DNA of 64,000 nt from Alsobacter metallidurans (GCF_014636935.1 NZ_BMES01000002.1:1919148-1983147), one strand, 5' to 3'; counted from the first letter of the stretch, positions 20,709-31,969 are shown. Program-made: numbers and translations. Notes: generated from the letters alone by a model not told the origin.

Positions 20709-20831
20709 GCGCAAAAGCTTGATCCAGCGTGCTTGATATTTCAGATTTCACGGTAGGAAGCCGAGACGGCGCTGTCAATCGCCCCTGATGATGGGATCTG
20801 ATGGCGCCCAACAAGAAAGCCGGGAGGCAGC

Positions 20832-22097
20832 ATGAACAAGGCTGATCGCATCGCGGATGTTCGCATCCATCCCATCGCGTTCCGGGATCCACCCCTGCTC
20901 AACGTGGCGGGCGTCCATGAGCCTTGGGCGTTGCGCAGCATCATCGAGATCGAACTGGAGAATGGCCTCGTCGGCCTCGGCGAGAGCTACGGCGACCTCG
21001 TCACCCTGGCCGACCTCGAACGGGTGAAGCCCGCGCTCATCGGCCTCTCGCCGTTCGACCTGAACGCCCTGACGCGGTGCGTCTATGGCGCCGTGGCGCC
21101 ACATAGTGATCCCGCCGCGACGTTCCCGCCGGCCGGCGACAAGGCCCGCGCCACCGCGGTCGGCGCCTTCGAGGTCGCGATGCTGGACCTTCAGGGCCAG
21201 ATCCTCGGGCAACCATTGCACCAGATCCTCGGCGGCGCAGTGCGCGACCGCGTGTCGTTCAGCGCCTACCTGTTCTACAAGTTCGCCCAGCATCGCGACG
21301 CGCCGGATCCCGGCGACGACTGGGGCGAGGTGCTGACGCCCGAGCAGATGGTGGGCGAAGCGCGCCGCATGGTGGAGCAGTACGGATTCGGCTCCATCAA
21401 GCTCAAGGGCGGCGTGTTCGAGCCCGAGCGCGAACTCGACGCGCTGGACGCCCTGCGCGCCGCTTTTCCAAAGCATCCGCTGCGAATCGACCCGAATGGC
21501 GGCTGGTCGGTCGAGACCACGCGGCGGCTGATGCCGCGCCTCGATGGCCTGCTGGAATATTGCGAGGACCCGGTGAACAGCCTCGCCGAGATGGGCGAAG
21601 TGGCGCGTTTCGCCACCATGCCGCTCGCCACCAACATGTGCACCATCGCGTTCGGCCACATTCCCGAAACGATCCGGCTCAACGCCGTGCAGGTGATCCT
21701 GTCGGACCACCACTACTGGGGCGGCCTGCGCGCCACCCAGCATCTCGCCTGGATCGGCCGGGTGTTCGGCATCGGCATCTCGATGCACTCGAACTCGCAC
21801 ATGGGGGTCAGCCTCGCCGCGATGGCGCATGTGGCCGCCACGATCCCGAACCTCGCCTATGCGTGCGACACCCACTATCCGTGGCAGACCGACGAGGTGA
21901 TCGAGGGCGGCAAGCTGCCCATCGAGGGCGGCATGGTGGCGGTTCCGCAAGGCCCCGGCCTCGGCGTGCGCCTCGACCGCGACGCGCTGGCGCGGCTGCG
22001 CCAGAACTACCGCGACTGCGGCATACGCAAGCGCGACGACGCGACCGAGATGCGCAAATACGACCCCGCCTTCAACCCGGCCCGGCCTCGCTTCTGA
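20832..22097 (+). CDS. Glucarate dehydratase-like enolase-superfamily enzyme
   Basis: 421 residues. Motifs typical of the glucarate dehydratase group: KLKGG (catalytic Lys pair), RIDPNGGW, EYCEDPVN, LATNMC, ILSDHHYWGG and the catalytic His in MHSNSHMGVS. Such enzymes convert D-glucarate (or a close diacid) to 5-dehydro-4-deoxyglucarate. The ATG follows GGGAGGC. It is divergent from the mutarotase and importer operon, so the intergenic region 20709-20831 probably controls both directions. Substrate assignment within the family is inferred. Confidence 0.87.
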   Translation: MNKADRIADVRIHPIAFRDPPLLNVAGVHEPWALRSIIEIELENGLVGLGESYGDLVTLADLERVKPALIGLSPFDLNALTRCVYGAVAPHSDPAATFPPAGDKARATAVGAFEVAMLDLQGQILGQPLHQILGGAVRDRVSFSAYLFYKFAQHRDAPDPGDDWGEVLTPEQMVGEARRMVEQYGFGSIKLKGGVFEPERELDALDALRAAFPKHPLRIDPNGGWSVETTRRLMPRLDGLLEYCEDPVNSLAEMGEVARFATMPLATNMCTIAFGHIPETIRLNAVQVILSDHHYWGGLRATQHLAWIGRVFGIGISMHSNSHMGVSLAAMAHVAATIPNLAYACDTHYPWQTDEVIEGGKLPIEGGMVAVPQGPGLGVRLDRDALARLRQNYRDCGIRKRDDATEMRKYDPAFNPARPRF

Positions 22098-22122
22098 GGG
22101 CGCCGTTTTGCGGTCGGGCGGT

Positions 22123-22362
22123 TCAACTGCGCGCGCACAGGGCGGGGTCGGGCAGCGCCGCGTCCGCGAGCGTGGTCAGCGCCGCCGCCCGGGCGGCGCC
22201 GGCGGAGCCGCGCCGACGGAAGCTTTCGAGGGACGACTGCGTCAGCTTCCCGTCGATGAAATGCGTGACAATGAAAGCGCCTTTGCTGGGGCCGAGAACT
22301 TCAGCCCAGGCCGCGCTGAGCGGACGGGGTACGGAGGTCGTGCCATTCGATCGCTTTGTCAT
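22123..22362 (-). CDS. Small hypothetical protein
   Basis: 79 residues beginning MTKRSNGTTSVPRPLSAAWAE. A GGAGG lies 13 bp before this ATG but only 6 bp before an overlapping out-of-frame ATG that opens a 22-codon ORF, so the start is uncertain and the short ORF could act as a translated leader. No family recognised. It is convergent with the glucarate-dehydratase-like gene (25 bp gap). Confidence 0.45.
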   Translation of the reverse strand: MTKRSNGTTSVPRPLSAAWAEVLGPSKGAFIVTHFIDGKLTQSSLESFRRRGSAGAARAAALTTLADAALPDPALCARS

Positions 22363-22718
22363 GGGCCATGAACGACCTCCGAGCAGCGCGGTTTCAGGCC
22401 CAAATCCCGCATGGTTAACCGAACATGAAGGCGTCCGACGCCGGTCCGAGAACACTCGGCGAACTCTGTTGCGAGCCCGCGCGGGAATCGCGAAAGCCCT
22501 TATCCAGGCCCGACCCGAGTCGTTCGTTTGCGAACAGACGGCGTGTTTTTGGGACGGGTCGCGGCTGCCCGCGCGAGGCGGCCACGCAGGCGATTGCACG
22601 CCTGGACAAGCATGACGGTCCAGTAAAGACGTCAATTGACGACAGTAAAAGCGCGGAACCTTTTATTATTGATCCTCTGTAACCATCCGGGCGTGAGTTC
22701 CCCCGCCACGGTGTTGCA
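22363..22718. other. Intergenic region upstream of the soluble chemoreceptor
   Basis: 356 bp with promoters for the genes on both sides. Visible items: GGTTAACC at about 22412 and a perfect palindrome GTCAATTGAC at 22631-22640 inside an AT-richer segment that runs to about 22680. No ORF here is convincing. Confidence 0.45.
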
Positions 22719-24098
22719 GTGTCCCCGGTCATCACGTCTTCGCTTCCGCAGCAGACCAATCCGGTTACGCTGCCTGCCCTGCAGCGGCTTCTGAGCGTGT
22801 CAGGGGTGACCGAGAGCGCCAAGGCGACGACGAGGGCGTTGCGCGACATCGTGCTCGCCGCCGTCCCGGGCGCGGTTCACGCCTATTGCGACCATCTCGA
22901 GCAGTCCGTTCCGGACATGCGGGACACCGTGAAGACTTTTCGCGACGAGATGGTCGCGGAGGAACTTCGGCATTTCGAGGTTCTGTTCTCGGGCGACCTC
23001 GGCGACGCCTATGCGGCGGCCCTTAACCACGCCACGGCGGCTCGGCACGCGGATGCGCTCGGCGCCCGCACCCGGCTGGGCACAGTTGTACGCGTGCTGC
23101 CGGCCCTGCATGCCGAAATCAGGCGTCGCAACCGCTTCACGCCGTGGCGCGCCGTGCGTGAAAGCGAGGCCGTTTCGGCGCTGTTGTTCAGCGACGCTCT
23201 CGCCGCCACCGTCTGCCACCAGCGCGCCGGACGCTGGAGCCTTTCGGCCCGCAAGGGCCAGCTCGACCAGGCTGCGGCGGCCATGCAGCACGAGATCGCC
23301 GGCCTGGCGACGGGTCTCCACGAAGCCGCAGGATCGCTGCGCAACGCCGCCGGCGAAAGCGCCGAAGGCGGCTGGCTCGCCGGCCAGGAAGCCACGCTGG
23401 CCGAGGAAGCATCGCAGGAGTGCGCCACCCGGATCGCGAGCGCGGCGCGCATGACCGAGGAGTTCGCCCGGGCGCTCGAGCAGGTGAGCTCCGAGGCGCG
23501 GCGCTCGCGCCAGATCACCAGCGCGGCCGTGGATCACACCCGCTCGGTCGCCAACGGCATCAACAAGCTTGCGGATGCGACGGCGCGCATCGGCTCCATC
23601 GTGACGCTGATCCAGGAGATCGCCACCAAGACCAATCTCCTCGCCCTGAACGCCACCATCGAGGCCGCCCGCGCCGGCGCGGCCGGCCGCGGCTTCGGCG
23701 TCGTGGCCGGCGAGGTCAAGGTGCTCGCCAGCCAGACGGCCCGTGCGACCGACGACATCGCCGGGCAGATCGCCGCCGTGCAGGACGCCGCCTCGGCCTG
23801 CGTAGGCTCCGTCGAGGCCATTTCGGCGACCATCGCGAGCCTCGACCAGTCGTCCTCCGCCATCTCGGCCACGGTCTCGGACCAGTCGATCGCCACCGCC
23901 CAGATCGCCGCCGCCGCGCGCGCGGTGGCCGAGCAGGCCGGCGCCGGCCTGTCCTCCGCCAAGCGCTCGCGCACCGCCATCGGCGAAGTGGCCGAACGGT
24001 CGCGCGACCTCGACGCCGCCTCGCGTCAGGTCGACAGGGCGGCCGCCGACATCTCCGAACTCGTCGGGCAGTTCCTGTTGCGGCTGAAGACGATCTGA
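22719..24098 (+). CDS. Soluble methyl-accepting chemotaxis protein with globin-like sensor
   Basis: 459 residues with no membrane helix. Residues about 20-175 resemble the protoglobin fold of globin-coupled sensors (HemAT-like): [18 protein letters not shown] followed by [11 protein letters not shown], whose His (about 110) aligns with the proximal haem ligand. The C-terminal half is an MA signalling domain with [18 protein letters not shown] and [13 protein letters not shown], the CheA/CheW contact hairpin. It probably senses oxygen or another gas, or redox state, in the cytoplasm. The start is GTG at 22719 with a weak ribosome site. No pentapeptide for CheR at the end. Confidence 0.8.
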   Translation: MSPVITSSLPQQTNPVTLPALQRLLSVSGVTESAKATTRALRDIVLAAVPGAVHAYCDHLEQSVPDMRDTVKTFRDEMVAEELRHFEVLFSGDLGDAYAAALNHATAARHADALGARTRLGTVVRVLPALHAEIRRRNRFTPWRAVRESEAVSALLFSDALAATVCHQRAGRWSLSARKGQLDQAAAAMQHEIAGLATGLHEAAGSLRNAAGESAEGGWLAGQEATLAEEASQECATRIASAARMTEEFARALEQVSSEARRSRQITSAAVDHTRSVANGINKLADATARIGSIVTLIQEIATKTNLLALNATIEAARAGAAGRGFGVVAGEVKVLASQTARATDDIAGQIAAVQDAASACVGSVEAISATIASLDQSSSAISATVSDQSIATAQIAAAARAVAEQAGAGLSSAKRSRTAIGEVAERSRDLDAASRQVDRAAADISELVGQFLLRLKTI

Positions 24099-24102
24099 CG
24101 AC

Positions 24103-25050
24103 CTACTCGTCGTCGCCCAACGGGCGGCTGCCCCAATGCATCAACGACGGATCGTCGTTGTCGACGCCGTGCGTCTGCAGCACCTCGTGGATCGTCTTGA
24201 GCCGGGCGTTCACGGCCGGACCGCGCTTCAGCCCCACCATCACCATCACGATCTCGATGATCAGCAGTTGGACCACATAGGCCTCGGTGCCGACCCGCAT
24301 GGTGGCGTCGCGCGGCACGTCCGTGCTGAGCACGATGTCGGCGAGGTCGGCGAGCGGCGTATGCGTGCGCGTCAGCGCGATCACGGTGGCGCCGCGGGAC
24401 CGCCCGAGCTGGACGGCCTCCAGCAGCGCCGGCATGCGGCCCACGAACGAGATCGCGAACAGCACGTCGCCGGGCTCCATGGTGGCCGCGCCGACAAGCT
24501 GGAAATGCGCGTCCGAAAACGCGTTGGTGACCAGCCCCAGCCGAAACAGCCGCGCCTGCAGGTCCTGCGCGAGGAAGTTGGACGTCGCGCCCGTGCCGTA
24601 GCAGTCCACCCGCCGGGCGGCGTCGATGGCGGCGGCGGCGCGCTCCACCTCGGCCGGGTCGAGCCGGCGCTGCCACTCGGCCAGCACCGACGTGAGGCTG
24701 CCGACAACGTTGCGCACCACGTCGCCGGTGCTGTCGCCGGCCGCCACGCCGCGATGGAGAAACGGCGTCCCGAGCGCCAGCGCGCCCGCAAGCTTGAGCT
24801 TGAAATCCTTGAGCCCGTCGCACCCGACCGCGCGGGCGAAGCGCACGATCGTGGGCGCGCTCACGCCCGCGCGCGTCGCCAGATCCTCCACGTTGGTCTG
24901 CACCGCCCAATGGGGATCGTCCAGGATCATCCGGCCGATACGCTGTTGGCCTTCCGACATGCCGCCGAGCCCGAGCCGGATGGCGCGCAGGATGTCGGGG
25001 GCGTTCTGGTCCGCCTGGGCGAGGTCGAGCGCCTCCGGCCGGCCGCTCAT
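24103..25050 (-). CDS. RpiR-family transcriptional regulator
   Basis: 315 residues: N-terminal HTH_6 domain ([23 protein letters not shown], the recognition part being VSAPTIVRF) and a C-terminal SIS phosphosugar-binding domain ([29 protein letters not shown]). RpiR regulators respond to phosphosugars or related metabolites. It is the last gene of the importer operon, with an ATGA overlap to the ATPase, so it likely controls this operon and the divergent one; a candidate operator is at 30653-30665. Confidence 0.9.
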   Translation of the reverse strand: MSGRPEALDLAQADQNAPDILRAIRLGLGGMSEGQQRIGRMILDDPHWAVQTNVEDLATRAGVSAPTIVRFARAVGCDGLKDFKLKLAGALALGTPFLHRGVAAGDSTGDVVRNVVGSLTSVLAEWQRRLDPAEVERAAAAIDAARRVDCYGTGATSNFLAQDLQARLFRLGLVTNAFSDAHFQLVGAATMEPGDVLFAISFVGRMPALLEAVQLGRSRGATVIALTRTHTPLADLADIVLSTDVPRDATMRVGTEAYVVQLLIIEIVMVMVGLKRGPAVNARLKTIHEVLQTHGVDNDDPSLMHWGSRPLGDDE

Positions 25051-26011
25051 GCGACCTCTGGCCGGGACGGCAAGCTGTCGAGGATGCACGCATAAGCCCG
25101 GCCGTCGCCGGCGTCGCGCAGCGGCGGCACGACCTCGGCGCAGGCCGGCATGGCGTAGGGGCACCGTGTCCGGAACACGCAGCCGGACGGCGGCGCCATC
25201 GGCGACGGGATGTCGCCCTTCAGCGTGCGCGACAGCTTGGGCGCGTCCGGGTCCGCCTTGGGCGACGCCGCCAGCAAGGCCTGCGTGTAGGGATGGCGCG
25301 GTCGCGCCGTGACGATCTCGGCCGGCCCGATCTCCATCACGCGCCCGAGATAGAGCACCGCGATGCGGTCGCACATGAGCTCCACGACGTCGAGGTCATG
25401 CGAGATGAACAGCATCGCGAGCCCGAAGCGGGCGCGCAGGTCCTGCATGAGGTTGAGCACCTGCGCCTGCACGCTGACGTCGAGCGCCGACACGGGCTCG
25501 TCGGCGACGATCAGCTCCGGCTCCACCGCGAGCGCGCGCGCGATGCCAATGCGCTGCCGCTGCCCGCCCGAGAACTCGTGCGGGTAGCGGGTCATGTGCG
25601 CGGCCGGCAGGCCCACAGTCTCCATCAGCTCGCCGATGCGCTCCGTGCGCCGGCCGCGCGCCAGCCCATGCGCGTCCAGCGCCTCGCCGATGATGTCGCG
25701 CACCCGCAGGCGCGGGTTCAGGCTCGCGAACGGGTCCTGGAACACCATCTGGGCGCGGCGCCGCAGCGCCTTCAGCTTGCGCTCCGGCGCGGTGGCGATC
25801 TCGTCGCCGCCAAATCGGACGGAGCCGGCGGTTGGATCGAGCAGGCGCAGGATCAGCCGGCCGATCGTGCTCTTGCCGGAGCCGGATTCGCCGACCAGGC
25901 CCAGCACTTCGCCGGGCTGGATCGCAAAGCTGACATCCTCGACGGCGCGCACCGGATGAGCGCCGCCGCCGAAATGCTTGGTGAGGCCCCGAACCTCCAG
26001 CAACGCCCCGC

Positions 26012-26015
<4 letters not shown>
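25047..26015 (-). CDS. ABC importer ATPase, DppF type
   Basis: 322 residues beginning [17 protein letters not shown] from a GTG at 26015 that overlaps the preceding stop (GTGA). Walker [10 protein letters not shown], signature [14 protein letters not shown], Walker [14 protein letters not shown]-loop ISHDLD, and the C-terminal oligopeptide-ATPase Cys cluster ([14 protein letters not shown]) that often binds an Fe-S cluster. Works with the DppD-type ATPase encoded just upstream. Confidence 0.92.
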
Positions 26016-27015
<1,000 letters not shown>

Positions 27016-27016
<1 letters not shown>

Positions 27017-27858
27017 CAGAGCGCCTTCCTGAGCTTGGGGTCGAGCATGTCGCGCAGGCCGTCGCCCAGCACCTGCAGCGACAGGGCCGCGAGCACGATG
27101 GCGATTCCCGGAAACAGGACGACCCAGAACGCGTCGTCGGCGAATTGCTGGCCGGACGCGATCATTGTTCCCCAGGTGGGCGTCTCGGGCGGAACGCCGG
27201 CGCCCAGAAACGACAGCCCCGCCTCGGCCAGCACCGCATAGGCGAAGATGAACGTGGCTTGCACGAGCACGGGCGACGCCACGTTGAGCAGGACGTGCAC
27301 GCCCAGGATGCGCCGCGTCGAGACGCCGAGCGCCCGCGCGGCCTCCACGAAGGGCAACTCGCGGACCACCAGAGTGGAGGCCCGCACCACCCGCACCACG
27401 CGGGGCGTGTAGACGATCGACAGTGCGAACACGACGTTGAACGCCGAGGCGCCGAGCACCGCCACCAGGAAGATGGCGAGCAGGATGTCGGGCAGCGCCA
27501 TCATGGCGTCCACCACCCGCATGACGGGCGCGTCCAGCCGGCGGAAATATCCCGCGAAGAGCCCGATCGTCGTCCCGATCGTCATCGAGACCGCCACCAC
27601 GGCGGCTCCGATTCCCAGCGACGCCCGGGCGCCAAAGATGATGCGGGAGAGGATGTCGCGCCCAAATTCGTCGGTGCCCAGCCAGTTCACATCGCTCGGC
27701 GGTTTCAGCCGGCGCGCCAGCCGCATGGCGTCCGGTTTGAAGGGCGTCACCCATGGGGCCAGCAGCGCGCCGAGCAGCAGGCTCAGCAGCACGAGGGCGG
27801 CGGCCAACACCAGCTTGCGGCGAAACAGGCGGCGGAAGAACAGCAGCGTCGGGGACAT
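27016..27858 (-). CDS. ABC importer permease, DppC type
   Basis: 280 residues; N-terminal helix (about 16-36), the DppC hallmark LGTDEFGRDILSR, and a BPD_transp_1 core with EAA-type loop FVEAARALGVSTRRI. Sits 4 bp after the DppB-type gene. Confidence 0.92.
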
Positions 27859-27862
27859 CGGC

Positions 27863-28804
27863 TCAGGTCCGCACGCGCGGGTCGACCAGCGTGTAGATCA
27901 CGTCAATCGCCAGGTTGATGAGCACATAGACTGCAGCCACCACGATCAGCGCGCCCTGGATCACCGGGTAGTCGCGGCGCAGCACGGCCGACACCACGAG
28001 ATTGCCGACGCCCGGCAGGCCGAACACCGTCTCGGTGACGATCGCGCCGCCCACCAGCAGCGCCGCCGTGAGCCCCACCACGGTGATGATTGGGATCAGC
28101 GCGTTGCCGAAGGCGTGGCGCAGCACCACGCGCGCCTCGGACACGCCCTTGGAGCGGGCCGTCCGCACGTAGTCCTCATTCAGCACATCGAGCATGCTGG
28201 CGCGCGTGAAGCGGGTGATCAGCGCCGAGTTGACGAGGCCCAGCACGCTGGCGGGCAGAATGAGATGGCCAAGCCTGTCGGCCAGCGGCGCGCCGGGGTC
28301 GCCGTAGCCGGCGACCGGGAACCACCCGAGCCGCACCGCGAAGAGCTGGATCAAGATCAGCCCGAGCCAGAAGCTCGGCACGTTGGCGGCCAGCATCGCG
28401 AGGCCGCTGACGATCTGGTCCACCGCCCTGCCCCGCCACACCGCCGAGGCGACGCCAGCCGGAATGCCGATCAGCGCCGCGATCGACACCGAGAACAGGG
28501 TGAGGAAGAAGGTCGGCTCGGCCCGTTCGGCCAACGCTTGCGTGACGGGCCGCTGCAGAAAGATGGATTGGCCCAAGTTGCCGCTCGCGACCTCCTTCAG
28601 CCACAGCCCGAACTGCACCAGCAGCGGCTTGTCGAGCCCGTACACGGCGCGCAGCCGCGCGACGTCCTCGGGAGTGGCCTGGTCGCCCAGCATCAGGGCG
28701 GCAGGATCGCCCGGCGCCAGGCGGGTCAGAAAGAACACCATGGTGGCGACGAGCAGCATCACGATGATGAGCCCGCCGATCCGCCGCCCCAACGTCAGCC
28801 ACAT
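27863..28804 (-). CDS. ABC importer permease, DppB type
   Basis: 313 residues; N-terminal helix IGGLIIVMLLVATMVFFLT, the DppB marker PGDPAALMLG, and six-helix BPD_transp_1 domain ending DVIYTLVDPRVR. The EAA loop is YVRTARSKGVSEARVV. Separated from the upstream binding-protein gene by 219 bp that carry repeat B copy 2. Confidence 0.92.
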   Translation of the reverse strand: MWLTLGRRIGGLIIVMLLVATMVFFLTRLAPGDPAALMLGDQATPEDVARLRAVYGLDKPLLVQFGLWLKEVASGNLGQSIFLQRPVTQALAERAEPTFFLTLFSVSIAALIGIPAGVASAVWRGRAVDQIVSGLAMLAANVPSFWLGLILIQLFAVRLGWFPVAGYGDPGAPLADRLGHLILPASVLGLVNSALITRFTRASMLDVLNEDYVRTARSKGVSEARVVLRHAFGNALIPIITVVGLTAALLVGGAIVTETVFGLPGVGNLVVSAVLRRDYPVIQGALIVVAAVYVLINLAIDVIYTLVDPRVRT

Positions 28805-28850
28805 GCGTGTAGAACTCCAGATGGTTCGACGGTTCGGTCACACATGTCCG

Positions 28851-28983
28851 CCGTCATCCCCGGCGGCGCGTCGCGCCGGGAAGGGGATCCAGAGGCCAAC
28901 GCTAAAGTCCATCAAGGATGGCGCGCGTGGCCCCTGGATCCCCTTCCCCTCCGCCGCGAGGCGGCTCCGGCCGGGGATGACGG
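28851..28983. repeat. Palindromic intergenic repeat, family B copy 2
   Basis: Outer arms CCGTCATCCCCGG (28851-28863) and CCGGGGATGACGG (28971-28983); inner arms GGGAAGGGGATCC (28878-28890) and GGATCCCCTTCCC (28936-28948). Arms are identical to copy 1 at 17612-17720; the central loop is unrelated. It lies between a binding-protein gene and the permease gene. Confidence 0.92.
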
Positions 28984-29023
28984 CAGGGAGCGGGAATAAC
29001 CCTGTGCTCCCCGCCGCGTTGAC

Positions 29024-30583
29024 TCAATTCAGCTCGACGTTCCAGAAGGCCGGGAACGGCATCGGCGTGTAGCCCTTCATCTTGGACGAGACGCCCGCCA
29101 GCGAGCCGAAATTGCCGGCGCGGATATACGGGACCTCGTCGTAGACGACCTGCTGCACCTTGGCCCAGAGCGGCCCGCGCTTGGCCGGGTCCGGCTCGCC
29201 GTTGAAGGCCGCCAGCGCGGCGTCCTTGGCAGGGGTCTTCCACCAGCCCGGCGCGCCGTCGCCGAGTTGCGGCGGCGAGAGCATGGGCTCGGGGAAGAAG
29301 GCCGAGTGGGTGATGTAGACGTCCCACAGCGCCGGGTCGCCGCGGCGCTGCACCAGCGTCGCCCAGTCGACAACGTCGAGCGTGACGGTGAAGCCGGCCG
29401 CCTTGAGCTGCTCGGCCATGACGAGCGCCATGCGATGGTGGAAGTCGTACTGCTTGGAGTTGAGGATGCGGATGGGCGCGCCGTCGTACTTGGCCTCGAC
29501 CAGCAGCTTCTTGGCCCCGGCCGCATCGGCCTTGCTGTAGCGCTCCGCGCCAGCGTCCGAGTTGAAGGGCGAGCCCTTCGGGAAGTGGGACGGCGCCAGC
29601 GCGAAGAACTTCGGATCGCCGAAGCCCGCGAGCAGGATCTCCTCCTCGTCCAGCGCCATCTGGAACGCCTGCCGGACCTTGAGGTCCGCCATCGGGCCCT
29701 GCTTGGTGTTGGTGGGGAAATACGGGAAGCCGTACGGCATGGTCAGCACCGCCTTGGCGGCGCTCGACGAGGCGAGCTTCTTGTTGGCTTCCACCGGCAG
29801 CTGGTCGGCGAAGTGGTACTGGCCGGCCACAACGCCCTCGACGCGCGTATTGGCGTTGGGCGCCGGGATGAAGCGCAGCTCCGCGATCTTCGCTTCCTTC
29901 TTGCCCGCATAGCCGTTGGCCGGCTCGGAGCGCGACACGTAGCCGTCGAACTTGGTCAGCACCACGAACTGGTCCGGCTTGCGCTCGCGGAACTTGTAGG
30001 GACCGGTGCCGACGAACTCGACCAACGGATTGGCGATGCTCTCCTTCGCCATGATGCCCGCATAGCCGGACGGCAACGCCAGGTGCGCCAGCAAGGCGGG
30101 CTGCAGGTCGTTGAGCGCGATCTCGACCGTGCTCGGACCCTTCGCGGCGATGGACGCAATGCTCTTGGACAGGGCCTTGCCGCGCGGCGTCATCTCGACC
30201 CAACGCTTCAGGGACGCCACCACGTCCTCGGCGTCGAGGTCTCGGCCGTTGTGCAGCTTCACGCCCTTGCGCAGCTCGATGGTGTAGAGCTTGCCGTCAG
30301 CCGCGATCTTGGGCATCTCGGCCGCCAGCATCGGTTGAACGGCGCCATTCGCGTCGAAGGTGAACAGCGGCTCGTACACATGCTGCATGATGATGCTGAC
30401 GAGGTCGGCCGTGGACGCCATCGGGTCGAGCGACTGCGGCTCGCCCACCATCGCCAGATTGGCGCTCTGCGCGCCCTGGGCGGACGCGATCTGAGGCCCG
30501 AGAAGGGTCGCCGCGAGAGCGCCCATGCCCGCCCCAAAGCCACGGCGCGTCGGCGCCCAGCTGAATGATCCGGAATCCGTCAT
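29024..30583 (-). CDS. ABC substrate-binding protein, family 5 (peptide-type)
   Basis: 519 residues with a twin-arginine-like export signal (TRRGFGAGMGALAATLLG, cleavage after ASAQG region) and an SBP_bac_5 domain: GEPQSLDPMASTADLVSI, YTIELRKGVKLHNGRDLDAEDV, and FVGTGPYKFRE. Delivers ligand to the permease pair. The ATG at 30583 follows GGGAGGGATGC. First gene of the leftward operon SBP-permease-permease-ATPase-ATPase-RpiR. The divergent enzymes suggest acylated amino or hydroxy acids as ligand. Confidence 0.9.
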   Translation of the reverse strand: MTDSGSFSWAPTRRGFGAGMGALAATLLGPQIASAQGAQSANLAMVGEPQSLDPMASTADLVSIIMQHVYEPLFTFDANGAVQPMLAAEMPKIAADGKLYTIELRKGVKLHNGRDLDAEDVVASLKRWVEMTPRGKALSKSIASIAAKGPSTVEIALNDLQPALLAHLALPSGYAGIMAKESIANPLVEFVGTGPYKFRERKPDQFVVLTKFDGYVSRSEPANGYAGKKEAKIAELRFIPAPNANTRVEGVVAGQYHFADQLPVEANKKLASSSAAKAVLTMPYGFPYFPTNTKQGPMADLKVRQAFQMALDEEEILLAGFGDPKFFALAPSHFPKGSPFNSDAGAERYSKADAAGAKKLLVEAKYDGAPIRILNSKQYDFHHRMALVMAEQLKAAGFTVTLDVVDWATLVQRRGDPALWDVYITHSAFFPEPMLSPPQLGDGAPGWWKTPAKDAALAAFNGEPDPAKRGPLWAKVQQVVYDEVPYIRAGNFGSLAGVSSKMKGYTPMPFPAFWNVELN

Positions 30584-30803
30584 GCATCCCTCCCGTCGAG
30601 CCGGAGCCCGCCGTTCCCGCAGCGTGCTCCCGAATGGATGTAACTTTATTAAGCTGAATTTCAGCCTGTCAACGCCTTTCGCGCGATGTTGCAGCGCAAA
30701 CAATGTTTAGCCGTTGTGCAAGCAGGGAGAGATTGACCACACTGGCGCCTCCAATGTAACTTTTTTCCGCTTGCGCTGCGGCGCGCGACAAAGGTTTGAG
30801 GCC
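30584..30803. promoter_or_regulatory. Divergent control region of the RpiR-linked locus
   Basis: 220 bp between the binding-protein gene (left) and the amidohydrolase gene (right). It is AT-rich for this genome, contains two direct copies of ATGTAACTTT (ending at 30647 and 30764, about 117 bp apart) and the palindrome at 30653-30665, so it probably holds both promoters and regulator sites. Confidence 0.6.
30653..30665. promoter_or_regulatory. Candidate RpiR operator palindrome
   Basis: GCTGAATTTCAGC: perfect 6-bp arms around one central base, in the divergent promoter region of the operon that ends with the RpiR gene. Several RpiR regulators bind TGAAA/TTTCA-like palindromes; assignment is by position and symmetry only. 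Confidence 0.45.
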
Positions 30804-31937
30804 ATGGATTACGAACTCGTCGTCAGCGGCGGCCGGGTGATCGACCCGTCCCAGTCGATCGACCGCATCACGGATGTCGCCTTCTCGGGCGGCAAAGTCG
30901 CGGCCGTCGGCGACGGACTCGCAGCGCGGGCCGCCCAGCGCGTCGACGCGACGGGCCGCATCGTCACGCCCGGCCTGATCGACCTGCACACGCATGTGTA
31001 TTGGGGCGGCACGTCGCTGGGCGTCGACCCGCTGATCCTGGCGCGCGGCGGCGCGACAACGCTGATCGACACCGGCAGCGCCGGGCCGGGCAACTATCCG
31101 GGCTTCCTGGAGCATGTGATCAAGCCCGCGCCGATGCGCATCATCGCCTATCTCAACGTGTCCTTCGCGGGCATCTACGGCTTCTCCAAGCGCATCATGG
31201 TGGGCGAGAGCGGCGACCTGCGCCTGATGGCTCCGATCGACGCCGTGGAGGTCGCGGAGGCGAACCGCGACACCCTGGCGGGCATCAAGGTGCGGGTCGG
31301 GATGAACGCGTCGGGCAATTCCGGGCTCGTGCCGCTGCAGATCGCCCGGCAGGTCGCCGACCGCATCCGCATGCCCATGATGGTGCACATCGACGTGCCG
31401 CCGCCCACGCTGGAGGACGTGCTCGCGCTGATGCGCCCGGGCGACATCCTCACGCATTGCTTCCGCCCCTTCCCCAACACGCCCGCCACCGGCGACGGCA
31501 AGGTGCTGCCGGCCGTGCTGGAGGCGCGCGAGCGCGGCGTCCTGTTCGACATCGGCCACGGCATGGGGTCGTTCTCATTCAAGACCGCGCGCGTGATGCT
31601 GGCCAACGGCTTCATGCCGGACACCATCTCGAGCGACGTCCACGCGTTGTGCATCGACGGCCCGGCCTTCGACCTGCTCACCACGCTGTCGAAATTCCTG
31701 TGCCTCGGCGTCGACCTGCCGGCCGTGATCAAGGGCGCGACGGAGAACGCCGCCGCCGCCCTGCAGCGCCCCGATCTCGGGACCTTCAAGCCCGGCTCGG
31801 CCGGCGACGCCTCCATCCTGTCGCTCGACCACGGCGCGCACGACTATGTGGACTCCACCGGCGAGACGCTGCGCGGCGAGCAGCGCCTGCTCGCCAAGGG
31901 GGTCGTCATCGCCGGCAAGCTCTGGCACGAAGGGTAG
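30804..31937 (+). CDS. Amidohydrolase/deacetylase-family metallohydrolase
   Basis: 377 residues. Dihydroorotase-like amidohydrolase: metal motif DLHTHVYWGG near 60, probable carboxylated Lys in GIKVRVG near 155, and the catalytic Asp in ISSDVHA near 275. The closest family I recognise is the deacetylase group including EF_0837 and Atu3266, reported to act on acetylated alpha-hydroxy acids such as acetyl-(R)-mandelate. The ATG at 30804 starts the conserved MDYELVVSGGRVIDP. First gene of the rightward operon with RidA and the D-threonine-aldolase-like enzyme. Confidence 0.85.
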   Translation: MDYELVVSGGRVIDPSQSIDRITDVAFSGGKVAAVGDGLAARAAQRVDATGRIVTPGLIDLHTHVYWGGTSLGVDPLILARGGATTLIDTGSAGPGNYPGFLEHVIKPAPMRIIAYLNVSFAGIYGFSKRIMVGESGDLRLMAPIDAVEVAEANRDTLAGIKVRVGMNASGNSGLVPLQIARQVADRIRMPMMVHIDVPPPTLEDVLALMRPGDILTHCFRPFPNTPATGDGKVLPAVLEARERGVLFDIGHGMGSFSFKTARVMLANGFMPDTISSDVHALCIDGPAFDLLTTLSKFLCLGVDLPAVIKGATENAAAALQRPDLGTFKPGSAGDASILSLDHGAHDYVDSTGETLRGEQRLLAKGVVIAGKLWHEG

Positions 31938-31969
31938 CGCCGTCGCAACGGCGGTTCCATGCTTCTAAG

